A stretch of DNA of 64,000 nucleotides, taken from NCBI GenBank assembly GCA_944990035.1, contig CALYLX010000150.1, forward strand, positions 744,001-808,000, in the 5' to 3' direction. This DNA is from Clitopilus passeckerianus. Taxonomy: Eukaryota; Basidiomycota; Agaricomycetes; Agaricales; Entolomataceae. Positions 47,674 to 61,303 of the stretch are shown here, in pieces. Under the pieces are notes generated by a model. It saw only the letters and a program-made list of their open reading frames with translations, was not told the DNA's origin and did not search any database. How positions within the stretch are numbered: the stretch's first letter is position 1; every line of letters starts with the position of its first letter. A program made the translations under genes and the position numbers.

Positions 47674-50600
47674 TCAGCCTTCCTTGACGAGTTCGTCTGA
47701 CATCCTATCGTGGGCGTATTTCTCGTTGCTTGTTAGCCCCAGTCGTTGGCGGATGGCTCCCTGTCGTTCCAGGTCAGCGGCAGCCAGTGCTTTGCCGCTA
47801 CCGAAAACTTCGTCCATCTCTTCGAGGGTAAGACCTAAACATGACCCGTGAGTTTACCGGTAAATCACCGAGCCAATATCCCAACCTTTGGTTTCAGGCA
47901 CCTCGAAATAGAGTCAATTGCATTCCCTCTAATGCGATTTGAGACTACTTACGAAGAACATGACAAACAAGCCACCCAGGAGTGAGAAGACCTATCACAA
48001 GACCGGCTCGGATGAAATTTGAATACTGATATGAGATGCACTTACGCCGAAAAAGATAAACGTGCCGAAGCCGAGATGTTCCAACATCGTGGGTGTGACC
48101 TGTTGTTGTTCTCAGTCGTGCTTGATATCAATCAGTATTCAATGAATTACCTCGCCGACTAAAAGGGAGATCAGCTATATGAATATATCACATCAACCGG
48201 AGCCACATACCAATAAAGTTGTTCATCTATTCACAAGTCGACATGATTGTCAGAGCCATTCTAAAAGCGACCGACCGAACGCAAGCTCACCCAGTTAGAA
48301 GAAGCAGAGATGGAAATGCCCTTTCCGCGGACGCTAAGAGGCCAGATCTACCTCATGATGAGTGAATGTAGCAGGCAGATTGTAGAAATGCACAAACCTC
48401 GGCGACCAAAATCCAAGCACATGGTCCTGGAGTCAATATCAGAATTATGGCCGTATTTTACAATGAGGGTCAATCCATACCCCAACTATAACCGAATCCT
48501 ACGGACCGATTAGAGTCCATAACCAAGGAATGTGCCGAGGCAGCGTACCAATAGCGAAGATCCAGACGAGGACACATGCAGCCCATCCAGCAGCTAATTT
48601 TGACATTAATGAGAAATTGTAGGTGACGGAAGAATTTCACTGACCGACGTGACTAAGGAGGTTGAGCCCAGTGAACCTCGGAAGGAAGGTTGAAGACATA
48701 CCTTGCCCAAGTATCGTGGTACAGGCTTGTCAATATGGCAACGATGATGTGGCAACTGAGAATTAGATACATTAGAATTTACTATCACAGAAAGAACTGG
48801 ATAACACATACGTTCCCATGAGGAATGCTCCGGACACCAGGACAGGCTTACGGCCTAGTTGATCGACCCAAAGAACGGCGGGGATAGTGGCAAGGAACAT
48901 GCTAGATATCTGGTTAGTGAATCCATGGTGGTGGATGCAAAGCTAAACGTACGCCACACCGACAACCCCAGTAGCGAGGAGAGAAATAGCATTTCCAGTC
49001 AAACTGAGGGATTGGAAGATACTTGGAGCGTAGTACAAGATGGCATTGACACCGGCTATAGGGAACGTTAGTGATGCGAAACTAGTGAAAAGTAACTGCC
49101 GACGTACTCCATTGCTGGAAAAACATGGTCCTTCATGAAACTGAGTATACAACACCAGATTTATCCAGCTATAATATCACGTACAGGGTTCCAACCATAG
49201 TCCTTCTCAACAGGTCTAGGAGGAATTTCAGAAGCAGCCTTAAGTTTCCAGAACTAAATTCACACACCTCTGTCGAGAATGAGGCTCGTGTACTCGTGTA
49301 CACCGAGCCTGAATCCAGATGACCATGAACCATCTTGCAAGTCAGGATACTTGGCAGCGGATGTTTCCTTCTCGAAGAGGTATTGGGCTCGGATTTCCCT
49401 GTATTAAGTGAGCCAATTGATCAGAGTGAATGTTGAAGGAGGTGGCGTACAAAAACTCAATCCGAACGAGTTCGTGTTCGGCCGGAAGAGCGCGAGCCCT
49501 GCTCAAAACTTGCAATGCTTCGTCGTCGCGTCCTTGGTTGACAAGCCACCTATTCGCGTACATTAGTATCCTGATGAATATTAAGAAGCACACTCAATAC
49601 CTTGGTGAGAAAGGCATGAACAAAATACCGATCCCGAGGATAACAGCAGGTACGAGCTGAAGAGCAAGGGGAATCCTCCAGGCAGCCTCGTGCTGGCTGT
49701 CACCAGTGCCACCAATGTAGTTGGTACCTATAAACTACTCAGACATGCGGTCCTATTCTGGAATCCCAGCACTTACCGTAGTCGATCCAGAAGGAAATCA
49801 TGATACCGAATGTGATTGCAAGTTGCTGAAGTGCGACCAAACTTCCTCGCACCTCAGGAGGTGCAATTTCAGCGTTGTACAGGGGAACGGCCATACTAAG
49901 CGAGCCGACACCCATGCCAGTCACGAATCGACCTGGGATAAAATTGTGAGAGGTTAACGGTCAATTCAAGTGTGGTCACATCTTTACCTCCATAGATGTA
50001 GTCGGGGTTTCGTGCAGCAGTTTGGACAATGACACCAATAACGAAAACAATGACGGCTGGGGAGCGTATACGATGTCAGAAGCGCATCAATTAAGAAAGA
50101 ATGCAAACCTACCAAGCACAATCGTATATTTACGAGAAAGCTTGTCGGCAAAATATCCTGCAAGTAGCTGAATCAACAGAAATCCCAATCCATGTGGTGT
50201 ATAACACACCAGTCACGAGCACTCCGAACCAAGCACCAAGCTCTAGAATTGCTACCAACCAACCCTTGGTACCCGAATGGTCAACGGCCGATGCCATCCT
50301 GTGCTTGAACGAAGACATGCTGGACAACAGACGTCAAGACACGTCAAGATAAGGGCAATCAGGAGAAATTTCTTACGCGAGGACACCAGAGAAGACACCC
50401 TGTGTAATGTATGATTAGCACATGACTCTTGTGAGATGCTCGGGAGGTATCACCTGGTTATATCCTAGAAATCACCGGCACTTTGAGGGTTAAAAGTGGT
50501 TTTCTGCTTGGATGAATTCACAAACCATAAAGGCTGTTCGTGGAAGGTGAGTAGGATTACGACTAGGAAGGTAAGGGAAATGCTTACAGGCCACCCAGGG

Positions 50601-50776
50601 ATGCGAAAACAGCGATAGCAAAAATCCTACGGTTGTGAACCAGGCCCGCCTGTGAAATATGAGTTATGTGTAAGCTCTAAAGTGTATTCGAGGCGTACCC
50701 ATCCTGACGGTCCTGCCAGGGCTTTGCGACGCTCTGTCGATAGGGATTGTCCCCCGAAGTCAGCTCCTGCAACCAT
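47674..50776 (-). CDS. Hexose-type sugar transporter (MFS SP family)
   Basis: A 12-helix sugar:H+ symporter or facilitator of the plasma membrane. Start at 50776 (MVAGADFGGQSLSTERRKAL). Segments in order: RRIFAIAVFASLGGLLYGYN with QGVFSG, GWLVAILELGAWFGVLVTGY, FADKLSRKYTIVLAVIVFVI, GGRFVTGMGVGSLSMAVPLY, AEIAPPEVRGSLVALQQLAI, the PESPR-like FMPFSPRWLVNQGRDDEALQ, VHEYTSLILDRD, RRTMVGTLTMFFQQWTGVNA with ILYYAPSIFQSL, VDQLGRKPVLV, GYSWGPCAWILVAEVFP, VRGKGISISASSNWMNN and FFVPETKGLTLEEMDEVFGS. It ends DRMSDELVKEG at 47674. All family signatures are present and the 52 nt and 63 nt introns checked around 49140-49300 join in frame. Substrate is probably glucose or a related hexose, by family. Confidence 0.92.
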
Positions 50777-52195
50777 GGTGGCGATTTAGAGATAGGCCCT
50801 CGAATTTTCTTCCAGAGAAGCACCGTCTTTTATGGAAACCGGCTCGTTCCCCGAGTCAGAAGCTTCGCATACGTTCATGTGTCCAAATACCCAAACGCGC
50901 CACTGGTAGTATGGGGAACGCGGAATAACAGGAGATTGAACGGGCCGCGGACCCACACTATTTTCAAGTTTTCAGCCCCATAAGTTCCCCATGGTCTTTG
51001 AGAATCCCTGCCATGGCGCTTCCACAAGTCGTTATGATCGATCAGATGTAGGCTAATGAATTATACTGTAGTGACCTCTTCGGGACTCGGAATAGATCGG
51101 CAAAAAGGTTCATCCAAAGTAAAAAAAGCATGAACCAACGAGAGCGAACGAGGGGCCACTGTCACAACATTGCAGCACCGGCCAATGCGCCTCCATTGTT
51201 GAGCCAGGGAAGTAAAGTTCACCCTGGATGTTCGTAACATGGTGAGAGGCTCAATATTATAGATAGCCAAAAGCAAGTGTCCCAGGAGTTTGCTCGTTGA
51301 GGGTGTTGATCAAAGCCAAAGAATACAGTTCTGCAAATTCGGAGGTTTGTCGGTGGCAATTGAGTAAACGCCAGTTATCAAGTGGAAGTGTTTCGAGAAT
51401 GACGAAGCATGAGCACGAAGGAGCGGTCCTATGACACGCTGGAAGTCCCACGCCTTATATCTATTCCACCCAACACCAACCGATAACAGCGGCGACCGTT
51501 TCGACCAAACTGTGTCATTTTTAGTCACACCAAACGGCGGTATCTACACAGAGAAGGAAAAAGATATACAGTAGTGTTTTCTACTCAAAATGCCCGAGAA
51601 AACCTTTTACTTAATGATGGTGCAAATCATTACTACTCTCCAGAAATTTAGCAAGGGAAAATCACTAGCTACTATATATTATATGCAAAAGGATAGAAGG
51701 TGTTGGGGACCCATTGTTCTAATTGTAGTTACTGAGTCCTAAATTAGAGCAATCGATCCATAGGAGGAAGTGGGGGCCCATCCAGCAGAAGCGGATGTAC
51801 ATATAACCGGTGGCAAGACCGAAATCTCGATTCTCGGGGAGTTCAAGCTCAAAGACCACGCTGTACTAGACTGCACCAGGCACATCTTACGCCATGCTAT
51901 ACCCTGAGGCACTGAGTCGCGTGGCAAGAACTGCCAGCCATCCTCCCTTCGGCGCCAGGCTGAGCCTCAAATAGGCATTCAAAGGTTTGAGCTTCGACGA
52001 TGATGTTGGGCTTTCTCCCATTGCTGAAGGAATTGGCGCATCATGAGCAGCGTTTTTTGCAATGGCGGAGAATCCACAGAATTGTATAAGGAAGCGTGAT
52101 TATTATTTTATGATGTTTTTTGTGGATGATATGCGCCGAGTCTCGATTGTTATTGGATTGTTATGGAGTTTTTCTTCGGACTGCAAGGCGCGATA
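50777..52195. other. Intergenic, no gene seen
   Basis: A 1.4 kb stretch between the sugar transporter start and the kinase 2 stop codon. Short frames near 51060-51530 and 51740-51930 have no domain. No repeats or RNA genes seen. Confidence 0.5.
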
Positions 52196-54730
52196 TCAGA
52201 GTCGATCGGAGAGAAGCTGCTTGCAAGCGTCTACGATCCAACGAAGGAATTTCGGTATTCTGCCTTGAGAGCTTGTAGAGTCTGCTGAGGGCCTCTTTGC
52301 AGAGGGCAGTGCTGTCGAGTCGGCCGCGTCTTCTCCGTAGCTAGTGAACGAGCGTGTTCGTCTTTCCCAGTGGGTGAACGAATAGTTGGAGAGCTCAGAT
52401 GAAGACACAGAGCTGTTGACAGTTTTTTCAGGTGAACGGCGTCCTGCACAAACTGGACCAGGGAATTTAAAGAGTGCGAGGCGAAGCGACGGGCCTTCCG
52501 ATAGCCCGTCGCCCATATTGGTAGCTCCACCGTCTCCGTGCTGAGAGGAGCCCGAAGGCTTCGGAACAGCGGGGTTGTCGTTCGCCAAAGTGTCAACGAT
52601 CTTGCGTTTGGCGGGCTCGAGTGGAAATTCCGGGGCAGCGTAGGCAAATTCAGGGTAAACCTCGGCATCGTTGCCTGTACCATCACCTGGATAGGTGCAT
52701 TGATGTTTTTCTAATAGCTGGGTGGCGAGAGCGACATTCTCATCATCTTCCACAGGAAGCCATGGGGCTAGACAGGAAATCGTTGAGCCCACTACACGCA
52801 AAGGTGGTAGATAGATATACCTTCGGCAACCTGTTGAGCAATTGCGTTCCAATCTCTGAAGCTAGGTTAATATCGGGAACCCTGAGCGTATGAAGGCTTG
52901 GACTACTCACGCGCCAGAGAAAAATGTATGCTTGCTCAAAGTGGACAACGTCGGCCTCGTACGATGATCCTTGCTCAGAATCTGAGAATAGAATGTCAGT
53001 ATTAACATGTAAAGAACATCAAAACAGGTGGCTACTAACCAGTTTACAGAGGTCGTGAACGACGTCTTCGAAGCCGCCTTCATAACTATCCGGGTTAGGC
53101 AACGGATGCTCGATGATGGCCTGTTTTGTTGCCGGGATATCACTTGGGATATACCACGGAACCTGCATGACAACCTAAATCAGTATACTTTTCATTCCGA
53201 CCAGTCAAAGTACAAACCTGTCCACTCCTCATCGTCCAAATACAAACCCCGAGAGACCAAACGTCTGATGGCCTACCAGGCAGCGCGCGCCTCGTCAGAA
53301 CTTCAGGCGCCATGAAGGCCGCCGTGCCACAAAATGTGGGCTTCGTTTCCGGGAAAGATTCGTCGGAGCTGAGTCCAAAGTCCGCCAACACGACATGACC
53401 CTCGGCCGTGAGCAAAATGTTGGATAACTTCAAGTCGCGATGGCAGATGCTGCGGTCATGGATGAACTGGAGACCCAGTATCTACATCCTCGTTAGGAAA
53501 AAGAGTTCAATAGAGGTAGCGAGATCAATCATGCTCACAATTTCGGCGGTGTAGAAGCGAGTACGCTCTAGGTCAAATTGGGTCCAAGAGAGTAGAACTT
53601 CTTGCATATCTTTGCCGCCGTAATGTGCCTATAGTGGAGAATTGGTAAATCTCGATGGGGATAGTAGATACAGCGAGGAACGCACCGTAATAAGATAGAA
53701 GTTTGCAGCATCGTGGAAGGATGCAATTATATCCATAACGAAAGGACCACCTTTGAGTTTCTTCAGGATTTTCTGCTCACGTATGACGCGCTCGACCTCA
53801 TGGTCTTCCAACTTGCGTCGGTTCACGACTTTGATAGCGTATTGCTCGGACTTTGTTCTATAAAGAGCCTTGTAGACCTTTCCCTGAGAGCCGCCACCGA
53901 GGAAGCGAGTCATATGAAAATCGTGAATGCTGAATGGCGAGGGTGCCTGCTTGAGTGGCATGGAAGCAGTGCCTGCAAGCCACTGTCCCGAGCCAAGGTG
54001 GAACTTGCTTAGCTTCTTCGCTGGAAGGACCGGGGATCGTTTGCGAATGATCAGGGGGCGGATGATAAGCTCATTGTTGCCAAACGTGTCAGCCATGTCT
54101 TCAGTGCCAGCCTCATGTTGTTGGGTGACGTTGTCGCTACTTATGTTTCTTGGTGTAGTCTAGAGAAAAGTCATTACTGAGAATATGGGCGGTAGCTGAT
54201 GGGGTCAATGAACCTTGAGATAAACCCCCTTTTCGCGTTTTGCGATGTTGAGCGCGTGGGCGCGTGCGGATGGAGGCAGCATGGCGTTGAAAGCGTCCTA
54301 TTGATCTCAAGGTTAGAAGCATAATTCAGGAGGTCACATGGCGAGTACGTACCAGGGTTTCTACAGCTGCGTTGAGCTGGGCAACCTCCTCGGTTGTGAG
54401 GGATTCCTTGAGGGCGGGGAAGAAGATAGATGTAATCATGCTTGGTGAAGTCTTTGTAGAACTGATAGGTAATATTACGGTGAACGGTATATTCAGGCGA
54501 CCTCTTGAGGGTTCGAAGGCAAGGAACATGAAAGGCCAGCCTATCTGAGCCAGCTCTTTAATGGACCGTGAAAAAGGGGGTTGGTTGAGGTTGATATGGC
54601 GTATGTAATTCCATTCTACTACGTATGGCCGCGTCAAGAAACCAATTGAAAGGTCGAGAACTTGAGTAGGTACAATTCGGTATGACAGTTTCACGCCTTT
54701 GACGATGTTGAAGGATTGCGGTTGCGCCAT
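52196..54730 (-). CDS. Ser/Thr protein kinase (paralogue of the 5' window kinase)
   Basis: Start at 54730 (MAQPQSFNIVKGVKLSYRIV). The first exon encodes about 130 residues without a named domain and with a beta-rich feel (RPYVVEWNYIRHINLNQPPF), ending in LTTEEVAQLNAAVETL. Next come DAFNAMLPPSARAHALNIAK and a linker, then the kinase domain: FHMTRFLGGGSQGKVYKALY, YAIKVVNRRKL (ATP lysine), EQKILKKLKGGPFVMDIIAS, YGGKDMQEVLLSWTQFDLER, the catalytic loop HRDLKLSN, DFGLSSDESFP, CGTAAFMAPEVLTRRALPGR, DVWSLGVCIW and LSKDHRTRPTLSTLSKHTFF. A polar tail of about 170 residues follows to 52196, including TYPGDGTGNDAEVYPEF and a Ser-rich part. Catalytic residues are all present, so the enzyme should be active. 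It is AGC/CAMK-like by eye; the substrate is unknown. Confidence 0.88.
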
Positions 54731-56165
54731 ACGTCCTAAGAATGCCTTTATCACTTGAGAAAAATTCTATGTCCCTCGAGGTCAGGGTATCGTGGCTGAG
54801 AGCTAAGTGCCTCCGGAGTAACCAATGCTATAGGATTACGACGCGTAGTTCTTGGTCCGGTACGAGGTCCAACACATTCAGTAGCCATTGCTGGCTTCCA
54901 TCGCCGAGGCATCTGTTGAAATGTTCTAGAGATAGGTCTGTGGGGCTAGACATTACCCACTCGTCTGGGGAACAGATTTATATTAAGGGAAAGCAACACA
55001 TCGTATATTTTGCATCTTTCGGCGAAAACATCGGAGGAAATTAGTGGTCCCAGCGATAGACAAAGAGGTGAGAAGGAAGAAGGGCGGAACAAGTGCAAAC
55101 AACGCGTTGACTGATGTCGATCTTAGAAACGCACTTTCCACTGGCATTCGAGTGGCGCTGACCCACGTAACCCGTTCTTTCACCCCGAATACAAAGCTAC
55201 ACTTCGTATAAACATCGTATATTCTTCCATTCGCTGTCGGCCACGAGAGCTCTAAGTGAGAGTATATCAGCCCTCAGGAATGGCTGGCGGAGTGCCTATG
55301 GATGGGGCAGACCACTAAGAGGCGTCTTATTCCATAACAGGGACTTGCTGTCCTTGACTGTAAACAGGGGGTAACATTTGACATGAGGGCCACGAGGCAG
55401 GGGGAACCTTTCATTCGTTTGCAGAATATCATTTAAAAGAAAGCTGTGTTTATAATATACAAGTAGGGCAGAACTCAAGGAAGTGGCCCGTCGGTAATTG
55501 AGACGAAACGCGGGCAAACAGAATGGTGTGATGGAAGAAATGCACAAAGGCACGCCCGACAAGCTTCGTACAGGAGCTTGAAACCGGCTACCGTACAAGG
55601 AATAGTGGCACTCGATAGCCCTGCATGTCGTGCAGGCCCACTTTTACAGCTATGCCTTATCACACGTAAAGAGCGAGCAAACCTTCATGTTGCAGATCTT
55701 CAATTGCGCCTTGGGCTCCCCAAGTCCAGAATGTTGACATTTGACGTGATAAATGGGGCATCATCGATTCATCGTCAGATGAAAGAGATAAGGACGCGTC
55801 AAGACGATGATTCTGGTGCCTTTGAAGCAGCCAAGTCTGCAAAAACGGATAGCCAAGGCGGCAAAGTGCTGCGCACAACGCGTTCCGGACAGAGAAGCTG
55901 AGCTTAGTCAGCGAGTCGATATTCGCGTTAAAAAGCTGTCTTCAAGCTCGGTCCGAAGTGCGCAGCAGCTGCAGCCCCCGCTGAACCTCAAAACACAACT
56001 CTAGGCTTTCCGACAACGACTCTAACCAAATAGCTCATAGGTGGCGACATTTTCTACAATTTTCGAACAAATCAAGCGCATATAGAGCAAGAATTAATGT
56101 GAGCCGACCTCCAACTCGAGAATTTTGAGACGCGAACCTGACCATTCAGCAGAACTATAATAAAC
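54731..56165. other. Intergenic, divergent promoter region, no gene seen
   Basis: A 1.4 kb stretch between kinase 2 (minus) and the first metacaspase (plus). Open frames near 55300-55900 on both strands overlap one another and carry no recognised domain. Confidence 0.5.
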
Positions 56166-58505
56166 ATGTATGGTGGAGGATACTCCGGATATGCCCCATC
56201 GTATGTAACACCCCCAGGACCCCCGCCTGGGCAATGGTGAGCCCGCTCTTGCCCAACTAAACAATAGAGCGAATTCGACGTCCAAACTTCTTTCGAAGGT
56301 ACAACTACCCTCCACCGCCAGAGTAAGAATATTTATATGACATCGACTTGACTGATCTAAACGCCTTACTCCATTGTCGCAGATCACAGCCACGGCAAGG
56401 ACATCCAAAAAGTCAAACCATATAGTATGTTTACCGAATAAAACACAGATCGATGGGGAATGAGTATCAGCAGTACCAGTACGTCTACATTACGCTTGTC
56501 ACGAAGACACTACTTAGATTTGGGTGCAGTTATCGGGCCCCACCCGGTCCACCTCCGGGCAACGGCTACCCTGGCGCTGAATATCATTCCGATTACCAGC
56601 CTTCCCGTGGATACGAACATCAAGAGCCCTAGTACGCATAACCTTCTTACAAGGGCTCCCTTACGGATCTCAACTCTTTGCAGCATGGAAGTGCATTATG
56701 CGCCACCCAGTGAGTGATCTTGTTGCTATCCCAATGGAGAAACCGAGGATTCGCCGCCACACAGCAGGACCACCGCCTCTTCCCCCGCCTCAGCAGCAGT
56801 TATATGGTCCCCAATATGGTTCCCACGAACAGAAACCAGTCCAGCCGTATTTCCAGTACTCCCAGTGCAACGGGAAGAAGAAGGGGCTTTTCGTACGTAA
56901 TATTTCTGTCCATATCATGGTGACCCCCATACCCAACCCCAAAGTGTTACAGATCGGTATCAACTACTTCGGTCAGAATGGCGAACTCAGAGGATGCATC
57001 AATGACGTTGAGAATATCACCGAATTCTTGATGGGTACAACTCATCTGCTTCGGAACGAGAAATCTCACTGACCGTTCGACAGCGAACTACGGATACAGG
57101 AGGGATGATTTAGTGATCCTGACCGACGATGCGACCGACCCTGTGCGAAGCCCGACCAAAGAGAACATAGTAAGCGACGACAACGGCTTCACGGAGCGGG
57201 CCATAAGCTTACAGCGAGCAGATACGAGCGATGCACTGGTTGGTGGCCGGCGCCGCCCCAGATGACTCGCTCTTCTTCCATTGTGAGCTAGTGTGGGATC
57301 AGATTATCATGTTTCCGTCCCTGATCGCACATAGACTCCGGGCATGGAGGGCAAACCAAGGACCTTGATGGAGACGAGGACGACGGTTATGATGAAGGTA
57401 TGTGATTCCGCCTTCCAAGCCTCCCAAGAAGAATAATGCTAAAATCCTCTAGTAATTTACCCGGTGAGTGCGCTTGTCACGTTCAATGTTGGGAGATGAT
57501 GAATGATTGGAGACAGGTCGATTTCCAAGAGGCCGGGCATATAGTCGACGATGTGAGTCCGGTTTTGTCCAGTGGGGATAGGCAACCGATCCCTGAATTC
57601 TAGGAAATGCACGATATCATGGTCAAGCCTTTGCCGCCTGGCTGTCGTTTAACTGCGATCTACGATGTGAGTCTGCCCCACTGGAAGCTTGCGAGGCGAC
57701 TCAACATACTTGAAGTCGTGCCATTCGGGGACAGCGCTGGGTAAGACCTGGCGGAATAATACCCGATTTCAAGCTTATGATTGTTCTGCTTTGATAGATC
57801 TGCCTTATATCGTGAGTACGCTCCGAGTTTGGAAGAGGAGCTCCGTGCCAATCTCTTCCCCAGTATTCCACAGAAGGTAAAATCAAAGAACCCAACCTTT
57901 ATGCTGAAGCAGGTCAAGACTTGCTTTCTGGCGTGACCGCGTATGCTAGAGGTGACATGGGAGGTCTTATGTCCTCTGCAATGGGTCTTTTGAAGACCGC
58001 GACAGGCCATTCTTCTGAGGCTCGCGAGTTCACGAAGAGAACCAAGACGAGTCCTGCCGATGTCGTACGGGAATAGCACTCCTTCTAGTTAATCTAAACG
58101 TAATCTCTCCCACAGATAAGCTGGAGCGGATGCAAAGATTCGCAGACAAGCGCAGATACCCAAGAAGCTGGCGAAGCGACTGGGGCCATGAGCCATGTAA
58201 GTTGATGTAGATGAGTAGAACAATCTACGCTCATCATTTCCTGCAGGCATTTGTCAGCGCCCTGAGTAAGCTTTTCTTTCCCCACAGAAGGCTGGTTATC
58301 TGTGCTTACCAGTAATGACTATTAGGTCAAAATCCAGAGCAGAGCTATCAGGAACTCCTCGTTAGCATTCGCGAAATTTTGAGCACGAAGTATAGTCAGA
58401 AGCCACAGTTATCATGCTCCCACCCCATGGTATGGTGCATCTCGAATCTGAAATGTTCAACGGCTAATTGGTTATTAGGACGTTAACCTTCGTTTTATCT
58501 GCTGA
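56166..58505 (+). CDS. Type I metacaspase 1
   Basis: A Cys peptidase of clan CD cleaving after Arg/Lys; fungal metacaspases act in stress responses and protein quality control. Start at 56166 ([20 protein letters not shown]). The prodomain is Pro/Gly/Tyr/Gln-rich and pieced together from several very small exons ([38 protein letters not shown]). The peptidase domain reads [65 protein letters not shown], the catalytic His in [40 protein letters not shown], and the catalytic Cys in [13 protein letters not shown]. The p10-like part has [40 protein letters not shown] and ends [12 protein letters not shown] at 58505. The N-terminal zinc-finger motif of some metacaspases is not seen. It is the first of a tandem pair. 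Confidence 0.9.
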
Positions 58506-58795
58506 AACTTGCCGCAGATGATCATTTCAAGTTGAAGACCAATAGAATGCCTGTACTATATGTAATCGTTACTGTTTTTATTCCATTCGAAGAGTTGTGT
58601 TATAAGATTAAACACCTTGTCCTCGCCAAAACGGCAGTGGTAGGTCTGAGAGTGAATTTTGGAGACCAATGCCGCTTAGTCAGGTCGAATACATCGACGC
58701 CCCGATGGCCGAACTTGGACAGCAAGAACTTTGATCTCTTCCTCGAGGCCGATACAACTTGATACCCTGCGATCTATACCAAAGCATGGAGTGGC

Positions 58796-61303
58796 AAGAC
58801 GAGGACTGTGTTATCAGGTTTGTAACACTCTTCATTAGCTGCAGCATGTAATTCTGAGGCAGCTCTCGCTGTCTGCAGGCCATCGGAGAGGTAAACCTGG
58901 ATTCAAGGTAGCTGCCAAAAGATGTACTCAAAAGCGACAATACCCTAGGGGTACCGAACAACCTTCTCATGAAGGATACCATCCTGGATATGCGCCTTCG
59001 TATGCACCCTCCTATGGGCAACAGTCGTCTGAGTAATCATCGATCCCTGGATTTACCGTTAGTACGTGTCTGAAGGATTCCTTGCCAGATACAATCAGCC
59101 ACCCAAACAGCAGTAAGATCAAGCATACAGTATCATCAATCGATTCTCAACTCTTTGTAGATGGAACTACGGAGACCACGGTCAGGAGCACAAGTATGCG
59201 CCACTATTTGATTGCCGTCCCTTCTATCCAAATTGACGCAACCAAGCTACGGCGAACAGCAGTCACACCAGTATGAATCGAAGTGAACCGCGAAATATTG
59301 ACCTCTTACTCATGAAACACCTCTGAAGCTACGCCCTTCCATCTGGCCCACCCCCCAGCAATCGTGACGACGGTGATTACCCAGGCCATAGGTTTCATTC
59401 TGAACACCAGCAAGGGTATGGTCAAGGATACGAACAACCGTAAGCTACCGTGATCGCAATTCAGTCCCGCCTGATCCGATGTCTCCTATCTCTAGACATT
59501 ACACCCCTCCAGGTTTGCACCGTCAGCTTATTCGGGCCTTTGAATGGAAGGTTCACAGACCTCCACATTACAGGTGGCCATCCGCCTCGACCGCCTTCAC
59601 AACAGCAAAACTATGGGCCTCAAGTCGAGGTTGAAGGGCAGGGACCCGTTCAGCATTACTTCCAATATTCTCAGTGCAATGGAAGGAAAAAAGGTTTATT
59701 CGTGTGTCCTTCCCTTCGCTGACCGGGCGAACGCCAATTCATACGAAATTCAGATTGGCATCAACTATTTTGGCCAGAGCGGTCAGCTAGGAGGATGTGT
59801 TAATGATGTAGAGAACATCACAGAGTTCCTAATCTGCAAGTTTCGTTGTTCAGCGCCCTACGCATATTGTTGACTCCTCTTCAGCCAGATTCGGGTACAG
59901 AAAGGAGGATATGGTCATTCTCACGGACGATCAAGATGATGCTCGCCGACGCCCGACCAAAGATAATATGGTATGGCTGGGTCCTAGTTTTCAACGTCTT
60001 TCTGATAGTTTTGTTTCCTAGCTACGCGCAATGGAATGGTTGGTAGCCGATGCAGCTCCGAATGACTCTTTGTTCTTCCACTGTAAGGCCATCGTCGTAA
60101 TCTCTCCGAAGAATTGGTTCCCTCACCAACTTTGAAGATTCTGGGCATGGTGGCCAAAATCGCGATAAAGACGGCGACGAAGAGGACGGTTACGATGAAG
60201 GTGAGGACGACTTGTCTACTGTGGACACTAGTTATTGAACTCACCGGATTCAGTCATCTATCCGGTGAGATGAGCCTACAATCCAGTTCAAGGACCATGT
60301 CAAACAACGACAACAGGTTGACTACGAAGAAGCTGGACATATACTTGACGATGTGAGATATTTTTAGTTATCATGGAGCCAGTTAACCGATCCTCGCTGA
60401 TAGGAAATGCACAAAATCATGGTTAATCCACTACCAGCCGGATGTCGACTAACCGCCATCTTCGACGTAAGGATGCATATCTCAAAGCATTGGCCATATT
60501 CTGACACCCTTCAGTCTTGTCACTCTGGTTCCGTTCTAGGTGGGTAATTCTTTAGTACGAACTTTACACTTTGATTCGATTAACCTGCCGGATAAGATTT
60601 ACCCTACATGGTGGGGCCTCTTTCACTCACTTGCACCAACACATTGACTGAAGGCTTGACTAAGTACTCCACGGAGGGCAAGATCAAGGAGCCTAACCTC
60701 TACGCAGAGGCAGGGGAGGACCTGTTGTCTGGCATATCTGCCTATGCTCGAGGCGACAACCAAGGTCTTATGCAATCGGCCATCGGCCTGTTCAAGACTT
60801 TTAGCGGCAATGCTAATGAAGCCCACGAATACACGAAGAAGACCAGAACTAGCCCCGCAGATGTTGTAAGTAGAAATAGGCTGTCCGTGTGATATGGTAC
60901 GCCGACCGGCCCGTAGATCAGCTGGAGTGGATGCAAAGATTCCCAGACCAGCGCTGATACCCAGGAAGGCGGAGAAGCGACAGGCGCCATGAGTCATGTA
61001 TGTTCACCGTATCGCCTGAGCTCAAACTGAATCTAATCAATCTCTTTACCCAGGCTTTCGTCACCGCATTGAGTATGTCATCTTTTTGATTTGTTCCATG
61101 TATCTTAGCTGCATCTCTCCAGGCGATAACCCGGAGCAGAGCTACCAGCAGCTCCTCGTTACCATTCGTGGTATACTCAAATCCAAGTACAGCCAGAAGC
61201 CACAACTTTCTTGCTCTCATCCGATGGTATGTCGCCCCGTCTTCACTTGTTGCTTGTCCCTCACAAGCTATTCCAGGATGTCGATTTGCGTTTCATTTGC
61301 TAA
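58796..61303 (+). CDS. Type I metacaspase 2 (tandem duplicate)
   Basis: Tandem copy of metacaspase 1 with the same exon pattern. The prodomain is built from micro-exons: [34 protein letters not shown], further Tyr/Gln pieces, then [20 protein letters not shown]. The peptidase domain reads [72 protein letters not shown] with catalytic His in [40 protein letters not shown], catalytic Cys in [54 protein letters not shown] and the end [12 protein letters not shown] at 61303. The start is not resolved; ATG at 58796 ([11 protein letters not shown], then a GT donor) is only one candidate, and a start within the Tyr-rich exons near 58920-58990 is possible. Both catalytic residues are present. Confidence 0.85.

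Noticed and set aside
49110..49310. Apparent frameshift in the hexose transporter
   Set aside because: A 52 nt intron (GTGTGTGAA to CCTCCTAG) and a 63 nt intron restore EYTSLILDRDLLRRTMVG and TLTMFFQQWTG, so the gene is intact.
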